DNA from: CAVWDI01 sp963793095
Lineage (GTDB): Bacteria; Chloroflexota; Anaerolineae; Anaerolineales; UBA4823
Assembly: GCA_963793095.1 (NCBI GenBank)
Contig: CAWBYY010000011.1
Location: 620,001 to 684,000, forward strand
Length of the DNA stretch: 64,000 nucleotides
Reading direction: 5' to 3'
The notes beneath the pieces were generated by a model, which was not told the DNA's origin, made no database searches, and was given only the letters and a program-made list of their open reading frames with translations. The position numbers were made by a program, and so were the translations under genes. Below are positions 1-8,212 of this stretch, piece by piece; within the stretch, counting starts at the first letter, position 1, and every line of letters begins with the position of its first letter.

Positions 1-349
1 GTATCGACCATTGAGCAAGCCTACATTTCCGCCTTGGCATTGATGGAAAAATATCAAAGCGCCATTGTGATCACCTCTCGGCAGAAAGGGTGCTCTGGCG
101 GTATTGCCAGACCGGGCTTACCAGATCCCAGCCCTTCCGGTAGAGATTGTCAGCACAGCCGGCGCTGGTGATGCCGTGCTGGCAGGCTTAGCCGCAGCTT
201 TTGAAAGAAAAGAACCGATTGAAGAAGGGTTACGCCTCGGTTTCGCCGCCGCTACTGCGGTATGTCTGACTCCCGCAACGGCAGACTGCCGTAAAGAAGA
301 CATTGAAGTCCTCCTCCCAAGGATACAGCTTATCCCCATTAATCAATAG
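1..349 (+). CDS. PfkB-family carbohydrate kinase, 3' part, frameshifted
   Basis: This is the C-terminal part of a ribokinase/PfkB sugar kinase whose 5' end lies outside the window. The diagnostic C-terminal PfkB signature is visible as STAGAGDAVLAG near 150-186. It contains the Asp that acts as catalytic base and the Gly-rich anion hole. Reading starts in frame 1 (ALMEKYQSAIVITSRQKG) and must move to frame 2 near base 89. Dropping one G of the GGG run at 88-90 restores a continuous protein (RQKGALAVLPDRAYQ). The gene ends two bases before the next PfkB gene, so the two are probably co-transcribed. The exact sugar substrate cannot be told from this fragment. Confidence 0.8.
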
Positions 350-351
350 CA

Positions 352-1287
352 ATGGCTGTCTTAACAGTGACTCTTCACTCTTCATTGGATAGGGTGTTAG
401 AGGTTTTCAATCTGTCTGGTGATAAGCCTGTAGTAGCTCGTCTGATTTCTGCGTACGCAGGTGGTAAGGGCATTAACGCAGCGCGTGCCTTGAGCAGGAT
501 GGGGATTAAAGTGACCACAACTGGATTCCAGGGAGGTTACAGCGGAGATTTCTGCATCAGAGCCCTGAAAAGCGAAGGGATCGACACATCATTTATTCAT
601 ACAGCCTCAGACACCCGCCTGACAACCATTATCCACCAATTGTCTAATAGCTCCACTTTTGTTATTAATGAGCCCGGTCAAGATGTCACCAATGACGAAG
701 CGAATGCTTTGATGCTTCAATTCGAATCTCTTATTCCCCAGTACGAGCTCTGCCTGTTCTGTGGATCCGGTCAGGTGCCAACAGTAGAGGACCTTTTTTT
801 TCGAATGGGTCTATTTGCCAGCGAGCACGGGGTACGCTGCCTCTTAGATAGCTCATCCGCATCCCTGCAACATGGCATCCAGATGGCACCATTCCTGGTA
901 AAGGTCAACATATTAGAACTTCAAGGTTGGTTCGGAAGAGCTTTGGAATCAGAGAATCACATTATTCAAGCATTAAATTCTTTGATTCACAACGGAGTTT
1001 CGATTGCTGCCGTCAGCCGGGGTGCAGATGGTCTCATCGCTACTGATGGAACCGAAGTCTGGTCTGGAAGGTTACATGTTAAAAACCCAATCAATACAGT
1101 GGGTTGCGGAGATTCTGCCCTTGCGGGTATCGCAATTGCCCTCCTGAACGGAGCAAGCTTGAATGAAATCATCCGAATGGGGGTTGCTTGTGGTGCAGCG
1201 AATACACAATCTTACCAGGCAGGAGCAATCGACTCAAAGAAAGTGCGCGATTATTTTGAATTAATTGACATGACAAAGCTGATATAA
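352..1287 (+). CDS. PfkB-family sugar (phosphate) kinase, 1-phosphofructokinase/tagatose-6-P kinase type
   Basis: A 311-residue kinase of the PfkB family, the usual length for FruK/LacC-type hexose-phosphate kinases. Signature 1 (AGGKGINAARALSRMG, about residues 36-51) is the substrate-binding GGKG N motif typical of phosphofructokinase-type members. Signature 2 is NTVGCGDSALAG near residue 245, with the catalytic Asp retained but Cys in place of the more common Ala in GAGD. The N-terminus (MAVLTVTLHSSLDRV) resembles the TVTLNPALD opening of FruK/LacC, with His-Ser for Asn-Pro. The start follows the upstream kinase stop by two bases. It probably phosphorylates a phosphorylated ketose or tagatose. 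The precise substrate is inference. Confidence 0.8.
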   Translation: MAVLTVTLHSSLDRVLEVFNLSGDKPVVARLISAYAGGKGINAARALSRMGIKVTTTGFQGGYSGDFCIRALKSEGIDTSFIHTASDTRLTTIIHQLSNSSTFVINEPGQDVTNDEANALMLQFESLIPQYELCLFCGSGQVPTVEDLFFRMGLFASEHGVRCLLDSSSASLQHGIQMAPFLVKVNILELQGWFGRALESENHIIQALNSLIHNGVSIAAVSRGADGLIATDGTEVWSGRLHVKNPINTVGCGDSALAGIAIALLNGASLNEIIRMGVACGAANTQSYQAGAIDSKKVRDYFELIDMTKLI

Positions 1288-1369
1288 AGGACCGATCCTG
1301 TTTTTTTTAATTAGACACATCTCCCAGAGTATCAAACACGCCGTTGGAATAATAATTCTTACTTTCCTG

Positions 1370-1590
1370 TGTAGTAAAGACGATTTGAATTTGTCCATTG
1401 AGTCCATCGTCTGTATATGGGGGATAAAATTGTCCATAAAGTCCATCCGAAGGTTCCATGTCTAATTATCCAGGTTGCACAAGGCATGAAGAAAGAGAGG
1501 CGACTCGATATATCACATTATTTACCCTTCTGTCAGCCTCAATAATCCTCAAATCCTGCCCTACCATCTTTATCAGTTTTTTTGGGGGGT
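1370..1590. repeat. Imperfect direct repeat, copy 1 (left border of peptide-modification cassette)
   Basis: This intergenic stretch (the gap is 1288-1774) resembles 7200-7458 in the same orientation. Shared blocks include GACGATTTGAATTTGTCCAT, GGGGATAAAATTGTCCATAA and GAAGGTTCCATGTCT, and the similarity fades near a T/G-run (TCAGTTTTT-GGGG). On the minus strand both copies hold a small open frame starting MEPS-GLYGQFYP and containing NGQIQIV. It is 50 residues here (1307-1459) and 62 in copy 2 (7129-7317), with a 30-base in-frame length difference. Most differences between copies change amino acids, so coding is unproven. No other gene is seen in this gap. Confidence 0.7.
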
Positions 1591-1774
1591 AATGACCTGT
1601 AACGAAGAATAAACAATCAACCACCAGCAAATCTGTCACGGAAGATATTGATGCATGGATCTTACAAGGGATAAAACTGTTATAATTACGGTTTTGAAAC
1701 GATTTATGCTTTTTACATAACGGTATATGGACGCATCGAAAATCGGTTTCTTTTAAGAATTTATTGTTATAGAA

Positions 1775-2668
1775 ATGTCATCGGGTTTACCCAGAATAAA
1801 ACCTCAGCCCATCCCTTTGTTTACGAGATTGGAGATTGAATCCCAATCGAATTGCAATCGCGATTGCTGGTTCTGCGCACGTACTTTTGACCGGTCGGGA
1901 GCCTACAAGGATGAGGTAGGTAAATCCAGGATACAGCAGATGCCAACGGAGACGATTCTTGATTTGCTTGACCAGGCCCAGAAACTCAACTTTGAAGGCG
2001 AAGTTTCATATCATTTTTATTCTGAACCGCTGTTGGACCCGCGTTTCACTTACCTGGCCCGTGAGGCAAAACGGCGCGGAATGAAAATACGCTTGCATAC
2101 AAACGGGGATGTCCTCTTAAACAATGATGCGCTTTGTGAAGAAATAGACGACGTATGCGATCTGATCGTCATCGGTATTTATGACTATAAAACCGAGGGC
2201 GAATTGGAAGACCGTAAGCGATTTTGGGAATCCAGATTCCATGGAAATAACTTGAAGTTCAGCTCGATAAAGAGCGGCGGGGACCGGTCTTTATACAGCA
2301 TTGGTGTCCCGCGTGCTTTAGTTCCAGACGATGAAAGGTTCAGCGTACCGAGCCTGACATTTCAAAATGCCCCCTGCCAGCGTCCTTTGATCCGGATGCT
2401 GATACGATATGATGGCGAGATGTCTTTATGCTGTGATGATATTACAGGCGATTTCCAACTTGGAAATATTTACGAGCAATCCCTGGAAGCACTCTGGTAT
2501 TCGAAGAAACACCTAAAGATCGTTCAGGATCTGGTGGATGGCAGGCGAGAACTTTACCCCTTATGCCGGGTTTGCCCACTGTCTCCGAGCGCTCCTTCAC
2601 CAACCGGCACCAGAATCCGGATGAAGCCCAGGAAGTCTAGTGTATCTGAGTTCAGTGTTAGCGGATAA
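1775..2668 (+). CDS. Radical SAM/SPASM-type enzyme
   Basis: A 297-residue radical SAM protein. The cluster-binding motif C-x3-C-x2-C is at residues 27-34 (CNRDCWFC). A C-terminal SPASM-like region has further cysteines: APCQRP, then SLCCDD, then LCRVCPL near the end, with the typical LGNIYEQSLEALW stretch between. Such enzymes use S-adenosylmethionine to start radical modification of peptides (for example PqqE and anSME relatives), binding extra Fe-S clusters through the SPASM cysteines. It is the first gene of a co-directional run whose next member carries a PqqD (RRE) domain, the usual partner of SPASM peptide-modifying enzymes. That makes a peptide the likely substrate. No strong ribosome site precedes the ATG. 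Confidence 0.85.
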   Translation: MSSGLPRIKPQPIPLFTRLEIESQSNCNRDCWFCARTFDRSGAYKDEVGKSRIQQMPTETILDLLDQAQKLNFEGEVSYHFYSEPLLDPRFTYLAREAKRRGMKIRLHTNGDVLLNNDALCEEIDDVCDLIVIGIYDYKTEGELEDRKRFWESRFHGNNLKFSSIKSGGDRSLYSIGVPRALVPDDERFSVPSLTFQNAPCQRPLIRMLIRYDGEMSLCCDDITGDFQLGNIYEQSLEALWYSKKHLKIVQDLVDGRRELYPLCRVCPLSPSAPSPTGTRIRMKPRKSSVSEFSVSG

Positions 2669-2714
2669 TAAATCGCGCAGCAAGCTGTATAGAATTAGCG
2701 CCATGGAGTGAATC

Positions 2715-3185
2715 ATGACAGGGAAAAATTATATACGCGTGAACAATTCGGACGTAATATTTGAAACCTTCGAAGATGAAGTTGTCCTGATTAATATGGG
2801 GACCGGCAATTACTACAGCATTGATGGCACTGCGGCGGATATCTGGGGACTCATTGAGAATGGCTGCTCGCTGGATGCAATTGTGGGATATGTCAGCCGC
2901 AAATATCGAGTAGATAATAAGGACATCAAAAAGGATATCGGCGAGTTTATTTCAGAAATTCAAAATGAAGGTTTGATCGTAGTCGGCGACAGCGCTGAAT
3001 CGGGAACTGATCCAGGAGTTGTTGAAGAGCCGGATCGCGAACCAGAAAAGTCGAAAATTAATTACGAGAAACCGTCACTAAAGAGTTTTTCGGATTTGCA
3101 GGAGTTGATTCTCCTGGATCCAATTCATCAGGTTGATGATTTGGGCTGGCCCCACCCCAGAGAAGAACCTCCGGATAATAACTGA
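2715..3185 (+). CDS. PqqD-domain (RRE) protein with fused leader/core-like C-terminal tail
   Basis: A 156-residue protein. Residues 5-92 form a PqqD-like RiPP recognition element (VIFETFEDEVVLINMGTGNYYSIDGTAADIWGLIE, then a winged-helix part ending GLIVV). PqqD proteins bind peptide leaders and present them to modifying enzymes. After an acidic linker (93-115) comes Y117-E-K-P120-S-L122-KSF-S126-DLQEL-I132. This matches the lasso-leader motif YxxPxLx3Gx5T at Tyr, Pro and Leu, with Ser for Gly and Ile for Thr. The remaining tail (LLDPIHQVDDLGWPHPREE, then PPDNN) would be the core. PqqD itself is only about 90 residues. A GGAG lies 5' of the ATG. The fusion of recognition domain and substrate is inference from this layout. 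Confidence 0.75.
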   Translation: MTGKNYIRVNNSDVIFETFEDEVVLINMGTGNYYSIDGTAADIWGLIENGCSLDAIVGYVSRKYRVDNKDIKKDIGEFISEIQNEGLIVVGDSAESGTDPGVVEEPDREPEKSKINYEKPSLKSFSDLQELILLDPIHQVDDLGWPHPREEPPDNN

Positions 3186-3189
3186 TAAT

Positions 3190-4281
3190 TTGACCGGTCA
3201 AATAACAAACAAGAAAGAAAGCAATAACGAAACCCAGGATAGTCTCGGCCGCTACTTCAGTTCTCTGCTTGAATCAATTGGGCGGGCCGCTTCCAAAACA
3301 GAGGGGGAGCTAATTCATGAGTACAGCATTGGCGAGTTCAGTTATCAATTGATATTTGCCGGAGCTTCAATGAGCCGGAGAATAACACCCGCATTTGATC
3401 ATCTTCTGTCCAATAATCAGAACGCTCCATTTGTAAAGATACGTGTGTGGGACAGCGCATCAACTGGCGTTGAGCTTCCCAGGCCTCCGTTCGAAGTTGG
3501 GAAAAGTCTGTATGGAGGGGACATGTGGACTGCAGAGACCGGCCGGTATAAATTAGTATATCAAGCGATAAACGGAACTCTAAGTTTCTTTGATAAAACA
3601 CAGAACGAAGCGATTTACTGGTATTATGACGCTGCCTTGTTCCCATATTTCGAGAGCGGCGCCCCGCTGCGAATGGTATTAAATTGGTGTCTGGGGGCTA
3701 TTGGGTACCAGTTAGTACACGCTGGCGCCGTGGGAACAGAGTACGGTGGCGCATTATTAGTTGGGAAGGGCGGGACCGGCAAATCCACTACCGCTTTTGC
3801 CTGTTTGGATTCGGGATTAAAATATGCGGGTGATGATTACTGCGTTGTCGAAAACAGTACACAGCCAATGGCGCATTGTCTCTATAACACCGGGAAATTA
3901 AACGCCGAGGATATATACCGGTTTCCAAAATTGATGCCGGCTTTACAGAATTACAATCGCCTGGACACAGAGAAAGCGCTGTATTTCTTTTACTCGCATT
4001 TTCCTCAGCTGATCGAAAACGCTTTACCAATTCGGGCGATCCTGATCCCGGAAATCTCAGAGAATATCGAACCAGCTATCACAAGAGCCTCCCCCGCTGA
4101 ATGTTTTCTGGCATTAGCCCCGTCTACTATGTTTCAGCTGCGAGGCGCAGACCATCCGGTACACAAAAATATCAGCGATTTGGTAAAAAATGTCCCCGGT
4201 TATAAGATGGAACTTGGAAAAGATATAAACCAGATCCCTGGATTGGTTGGAAGCTTAATAAAAGAAGAAGCGGGGCTGTGA
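3190..4281 (+). CDS. HPr kinase-related (HprK-like) kinase
   Basis: An open frame running from within the previous gene (3133) to 4281. TTG 3190 is a plausible start because it follows the upstream stop, but the start is uncertain. The Walker A motif GKGGTGKST lies at 3763-3789, preceded by the HAGAVG strand typical of HprK-fold kinases (LVHAGAVGTEYGGALLVGKG), and followed by YAGDDYCVVE with the acidic pair. An N-terminal region of about 180 residues is of the type seen in HprK-related kinase A proteins. Relatives include lasso-peptide kinases that phosphorylate a peptide Ser, and kinases paired with PqqD-like proteins. Neighbours suggest the tail of the PqqD protein or a sugar intermediate as substrate. 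That choice is inference. Confidence 0.75.
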   Translation: MTGQITNKKESNNETQDSLGRYFSSLLESIGRAASKTEGELIHEYSIGEFSYQLIFAGASMSRRITPAFDHLLSNNQNAPFVKIRVWDSASTGVELPRPPFEVGKSLYGGDMWTAETGRYKLVYQAINGTLSFFDKTQNEAIYWYYDAALFPYFESGAPLRMVLNWCLGAIGYQLVHAGAVGTEYGGALLVGKGGTGKSTTAFACLDSGLKYAGDDYCVVENSTQPMAHCLYNTGKLNAEDIYRFPKLMPALQNYNRLDTEKALYFFYSHFPQLIENALPIRAILIPEISENIEPAITRASPAECFLALAPSTMFQLRGADHPVHKNISDLVKNVPGYKMELGKDINQIPGLVGSLIKEEAGL

Positions 4282-4291
4282 GTAAAAGGCA

Positions 4292-4966
4292 TTGAGTGAA
4301 AATATTCCCCGGATAAGCGTGATAATCCCTGTTTACAACGGGGGCCGGTTCTTGGCTGAAGCTGTCGAAAGCGTTATCCGCCAATCGTTCCGTCCTTTTG
4401 AGGTTATCGTGGTTGACGATGGTTCGGAAGATGATACGGCTGCCGTTGCCCAATCGTACCCACAGGTCATTTACTTCTATCAATCCAACCGGGGTGTGAG
4501 CGCAGCCCGCAATTCAGGAATCGACCTGTCGACGGGAAGTATCGTGACATTTCTCGATCACGATGACCTTATGATTCCGGATTCGCTTAAAAATAGAATT
4601 GATTATTTTATCCAGAATCCTCAAACACAATGTCTTATTGCAAAACACGAATCGTTTCAAGACCAGGATGCCGGAAAACAAATGTGGATCAGACCGGACG
4701 AATTCGATACCGCCCACTACGGATTCGGTTACCTGATGTTTAGAAGATCATTATTTGAAATCGTTGGAAAATATAATCCGGAAATAACGATGTGTGAAAA
4801 TATTGAGTTATTAATTCGAGCCCAAAAAATGGGCGTACCTTTGGCGAAATTCCCGGAAGTAGTGGTCAAAAAACGAGTGCACGCGGCAAATGTTTCCCGA
4901 AATGTTGAGACCGCTCAATTGAGCCTGCTGGGAATAATACAATCATCCATACATAAGCACGCTTGA
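4292..4966 (+). CDS. Family 2 glycosyltransferase (first of tandem pair)
   Basis: A 224-residue GT-A fold glycosyltransferase. It opens with ISVIIPVYNGGRFLAEAVESV and the nucleotide-binding VVDDGSEDDT. The metal-binding acidic motif is LDHDD near residue 92. There are no membrane segments, so it is a cytosolic transferase using a nucleotide-sugar. The start is TTG at 4292, ten bases after the kinase stop. It is clearly paralogous to the next gene and shares the closing KKRVHAANVS-type motif, so the pair arose by duplication. Its place between a PqqD/HprK pair and a nucleotidyltransferase suggests sugar transfer in the same pathway. The acceptor is unknown. Confidence 0.85.
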   Translation: MSENIPRISVIIPVYNGGRFLAEAVESVIRQSFRPFEVIVVDDGSEDDTAAVAQSYPQVIYFYQSNRGVSAARNSGIDLSTGSIVTFLDHDDLMIPDSLKNRIDYFIQNPQTQCLIAKHESFQDQDAGKQMWIRPDEFDTAHYGFGYLMFRRSLFEIVGKYNPEITMCENIELLIRAQKMGVPLAKFPEVVVKKRVHAANVSRNVETAQLSLLGIIQSSIHKHA

Positions 4967-4982
4967 TTTTTCTACGAATCGT

Positions 4983-5696
4983 ATGGCAGATAAACCTCCA
5001 GTAAGCGTTGTGATCCCTGTTTACAACGGCGAACGTTATCTCGCAGAAGCAATTGAAAGTGTTTTGGCGCAAACTTATCGATCGTTTGAGGTAACCGTTG
5101 TTGATGATGGTTCAACCGATCAGACTCGCAATATCATAAAATCTTATCCTGAACTAAATTATCTTTACCAGGCCAATTCGGGTCCAGCAGCGGCAAAAAA
5201 TACCGGCATTAGAACAGCCCAGGGTGAATTTTTATCATTTTTAGACGCTGATGATATTTGGATGCCAGACAAACTGCACCTGCAGATGGCGGAATTCGAT
5301 AGCGATCCTGAATTGGACATCGTCTCAGGATTGGTCGAAGAATTTATTAGTCCCGATGTTACAGCAAACTTCACTTTTCGCCCTCAAGCGAAACAGGGTC
5401 CGTTCCCTGGCAAAGTACCCGGCGCGATGTTGATCAAGCGTCACCTGTTCGAGCGGGGTGATCTATATTTTGACCATGAGATGAGATATGGGGCGACATT
5501 CAAATGGTTCACGAGAGTAAACGAATTAAATCTGCATATCAAAGTATTGCCCGAATTGGTCCTCAAACGCCGCATTCATGGAAACAATGTGAGTATCAAA
5601 TTCCAAAAAGAAAAGGAAAAAATAATTCTCCAATCTCTAAAAGCGTCACTTGACCGGAAAAGAGCCGTAAACAATGAAGAAAAACCAACCGAATAA
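4983..5696 (+). CDS. Family 2 glycosyltransferase (second of tandem pair)
   Basis: A 237-residue GT2 enzyme, paralogue of the gene just upstream (16 bases away). Motifs are VSVVIPVYNGERYLAEAIESV, VVDDGSTDQT and the DXD-type LDADD near residue 91. It ends with VLKRRIHGNNVS, equivalent to the closing motif of its twin. No signal peptide or membrane helix is seen. The two copies have diverged in the middle (acceptor) region, so they may add different sugars or act as partners. Product and acceptor are not deducible from sequence. Confidence 0.85.
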   Translation: MADKPPVSVVIPVYNGERYLAEAIESVLAQTYRSFEVTVVDDGSTDQTRNIIKSYPELNYLYQANSGPAAAKNTGIRTAQGEFLSFLDADDIWMPDKLHLQMAEFDSDPELDIVSGLVEEFISPDVTANFTFRPQAKQGPFPGKVPGAMLIKRHLFERGDLYFDHEMRYGATFKWFTRVNELNLHIKVLPELVLKRRIHGNNVSIKFQKEKEKIILQSLKASLDRKRAVNNEEKPTE

Positions 5697-5850
5697 TCGC
5701 GGAAATCAAGAGCTATTGAAGTGGAACAGAAATCCTTGCTGCCGGCTGGTCGGACAAAAGCGCTGCAGTTAAGGGGTGAAAAAAAGGACCGGAATGAGAC
5801 TGCTCCTCCCCGGGGCCAGAATTCCTGTATGAGTAATTAATTTCCCTTGA

Positions 5851-7026
5851 ATGAATAGCACCAGCTCACAAGACGGTTTCAAACCTTACGCAGGTATATG
5901 GCCGTCCCCGCGACATGAATTATTATTGCGGGCTTCTCTCTCACACGGTGACGATGCGCTTGAGGCATGGGATAAGCTCAGGCCGGCCTTCGATTTAGAC
6001 AAACTGGATATCCAATCATTAAACTTGCTGCCGCTGCTCTATAAAAACCTGCGCGCCCACAACATTGAAGATCCGTTATTGAAAAAATTCAAAGGCTTTT
6101 ACCGGTTGACATGGGCAAAAAATACCCTGCTGTTTAACTATGCATCGAACACGCTCGGAGCTTTACTGGACTCAGAAGTACAAATTATTCTGCTCAAAGG
6201 TGCGGCCTTAACGACCCTGTACTATAAGGATCCCGGTTTGCGGCCAATGGGAGATATCGATATCCTTGTTCGGCCGGAACAGGCCCAAAAGGCTGTCGAC
6301 ATTATTCTGGAACATGGGTGGAAACCCGTCACAAAAATTGATTTTCTTCTCGAACATGGCGATCTAAATTTTGCCCATGGAATAAGTTTCCAATCCTCTA
6401 TGGATTATGAACTGGATTTGCACTGGCATTTATTTAAAAATTTTGATATGGATGGTACTGATGATGATTTCTGGACTTGCGCAATTCCGATATTCTTTCA
6501 AGACTTTCCGGTATCTACTTTGAATTATTCAGACCAGTTGCTGCATGTGTGCGCTCATGGGATCACCCACAACAGATTGGTAATCAATTGGATAGCTGAT
6601 GCAAAAATGATGATGAGTAAAAAAGGTAAAGATTTAGATAAAATGCGTTTGATTTCTAAAGCTTTTTCTCAAAATTTGGTACTCCCATTAAAGGATTGTT
6701 TATCTTATCTTCACCACAGACAAAATTCATCCATCCCGATTGGCTTGCTTGAAGAACTTGAAGCTTACGTCCCATCTGATCTCGAGAAACGTGAATATAT
6801 CGCCAATTCAAACACGGGTGGATTTTTGGGTGGAATTCCTGCACTTTGGTATCGATATCAACGCAATACCCAAAAGTCTAACAGAACAGTTTTAAAAAAC
6901 CAACTCCCATTCATAAGATATGTGCAATATCGATGGGGAGTGGAAAATGGATTCAGTTTGATATTGGTATTCCTTTCCAAGATCATTCGCAACACCTGGT
7001 TAATGATCATACGTAAAACTGCTTGA
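5851..7026 (+). CDS. Nucleotidyltransferase-family protein (PF14907 type)
   Basis: A 391-residue protein of the uncharacterised nucleotidyltransferase family PF14907. The family's core is present: ILLKGAALTTLYYKDPGLRPMGDIDILV (about residues 112-139), in which the D-x-D pair is the expected metal/nucleotide site. After it come LDLHWHLF and LLHVCAHG-H-RLVINWIAD. Such proteins often sit in RiPP and polysaccharide clusters beside HprK-like kinases and PqqD proteins, as here, but their reaction is not firmly known. Adenylyl or other nucleotidyl transfer is inferred from the fold. It is separated from the second glycosyltransferase by about 150 bases in which I see no gene, and no clear ribosome site precedes its ATG. 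Confidence 0.75.
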   Translation: MNSTSSQDGFKPYAGIWPSPRHELLLRASLSHGDDALEAWDKLRPAFDLDKLDIQSLNLLPLLYKNLRAHNIEDPLLKKFKGFYRLTWAKNTLLFNYASNTLGALLDSEVQIILLKGAALTTLYYKDPGLRPMGDIDILVRPEQAQKAVDIILEHGWKPVTKIDFLLEHGDLNFAHGISFQSSMDYELDLHWHLFKNFDMDGTDDDFWTCAIPIFFQDFPVSTLNYSDQLLHVCAHGITHNRLVINWIADAKMMMSKKGKDLDKMRLISKAFSQNLVLPLKDCLSYLHHRQNSSIPIGLLEELEAYVPSDLEKREYIANSNTGGFLGGIPALWYRYQRNTQKSNRTVLKNQLPFIRYVQYRWGVENGFSLILVFLSKIIRNTWLMIIRKTA

Positions 7027-7199
7027 TATTTTCTACCGAACCGGGAACTTGTGGATTTCAGAAAGCGATACCAGGGCGCGGCAGCAGTTTTAAATAACTA
7101 ATCATATTATTTCTTTTCCTAAAATAAATTAACTGCTTGTTGGATTTTCATCAAGCCATGACAAAGTTAAGATGTTGGAAGTATTTACAGCCTCCTGAG

Positions 7200-7458
7200 T
7201 GCGGTAGACGATTTGAATTTGTCCATTGTGTCCATCGCCTGTAGATGGGAGTATATATCCTTTTAGTCCCATATATTGGGGATAAAATTGTCCATAAAGT
7301 CCGCCCGAAGGTTCCATGTCTTGTTATCCCAGTTGCACCAGACAAGAAGAAGGAAGGTCGGCTCAAAATATCACAATATTTCCTTCGCGTTCTGCTTTCC
7401 TGATTCAAGTTCTAAACCTGGCTTATCTTTTGGATCAGTTTTTAGGGGACAGGACATA
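7200..7458. repeat. Imperfect direct repeat, copy 2 (right border of cassette)
   Basis: This is the second copy of the element at 1370-1590, lying in the 530-base gap after the nucleotidyltransferase. It keeps the same order of blocks and is longer by an internal stretch around 7245-7280 (GTATATATCCTTTTAGTCCC). The minus-strand frame 7129-7317 reads MEPSGGLYGQFYPQYMGLKG and continues to NGQIQIVYRTQEA. In both copies an in-frame TAA sits nine bases upstream of its ATG. The rest of the gap shows no gene apart from the 5' region of the next one. Confidence 0.7.
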
Positions 7459-7556
7459 ATCATCAAGCGAAGATTGCCGCTGGTCGTATTATGGTATATT
7501 CAAATCACGAATAATTCACAAATTAAATTAACATTCAATTTGTAAAAGGAGTAAAA

Positions 7557-8024
7557 ATGCCTGATACACGCGTACGAGAAACTGTCCCCGTTTCACAAGA
7601 AGAGGCATTTGATATATTTGTAAACCAGATAAATACTTGGTGGCCCAGACATGGCATATTCCCTTATAGCTTTGCGCCGAAAGAAACCCTTCCTCTCTAC
7701 ATTCGTTTTGACCCGAAAGAGGGAGGCCGGTTTTACGAAGAATTCCAAAATGCCTCAGAATATGTTATTGGCGAAATAACAATATGGGATCCTCCTGATC
7801 AGATCACCTATACCTGGAAGGATCCCGCTTGGAAGGGTAAAACAACTATCACTGTAACATTCACTCCCATTGATAATGGCACTGAAGTGACCCATGAACA
7901 AACTGGTTTTGCGGAAGCTGGTGAGTTCGAACTCCCCCCCTTCTATGAAATTGGTAACCGGCAGACATTAGCTGGATATGTTGCGCATTGCAAAGCGATC
8001 CACGAAATGAAATCCCTTCAATAG
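7557..8024 (+). CDS. SRPBCC-family protein (AHSA1/START-like)
   Basis: A 155-residue single-domain SRPBCC/Bet v1-like protein of the activator of Hsp90 ATPase homologue group. Typical features are the opening VRETVPVSQEEAFDIFVNQINTWW, the central GGRFYEEF strand with the IWDPPDQITYTWK segment, and TVTFTPIDNGTEVTHEQTGF near the end. These proteins form a hydrophobic ligand pocket. Most bacterial members have no known ligand. The ATG has a good ribosome site (AAAGGAGTAAAA). It stands alone just outside the right-hand repeat of the cassette. Confidence 0.8.
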   Translation: MPDTRVRETVPVSQEEAFDIFVNQINTWWPRHGIFPYSFAPKETLPLYIRFDPKEGGRFYEEFQNASEYVIGEITIWDPPDQITYTWKDPAWKGKTTITVTFTPIDNGTEVTHEQTGFAEAGEFELPPFYEIGNRQTLAGYVAHCKAIHEMKSLQ

Positions 8025-8212
8025 GCTTTACTTAAAGTCGAGTATTGATCAATTTACGTTTAATTTAGTAATGATCTTCCCCCATAATTGGGATCACTCA
8101 CGTTGTTACACCAATCAGATCCATTTTGAGAAGAATGAACCACGAAAGCAGTTGGGGTTGGTGGTTAGTAACCAAATGAACTATTTGGTCTGACCAGATT
8201 GTAATAATTTAT

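Noticed and set aside
1775..7026. Cassette as an ordinary lasso-peptide cluster
   Set aside because: No asparagine-synthetase-like cyclase, no transglutaminase-like leader protease and no separate precursor gene is present.
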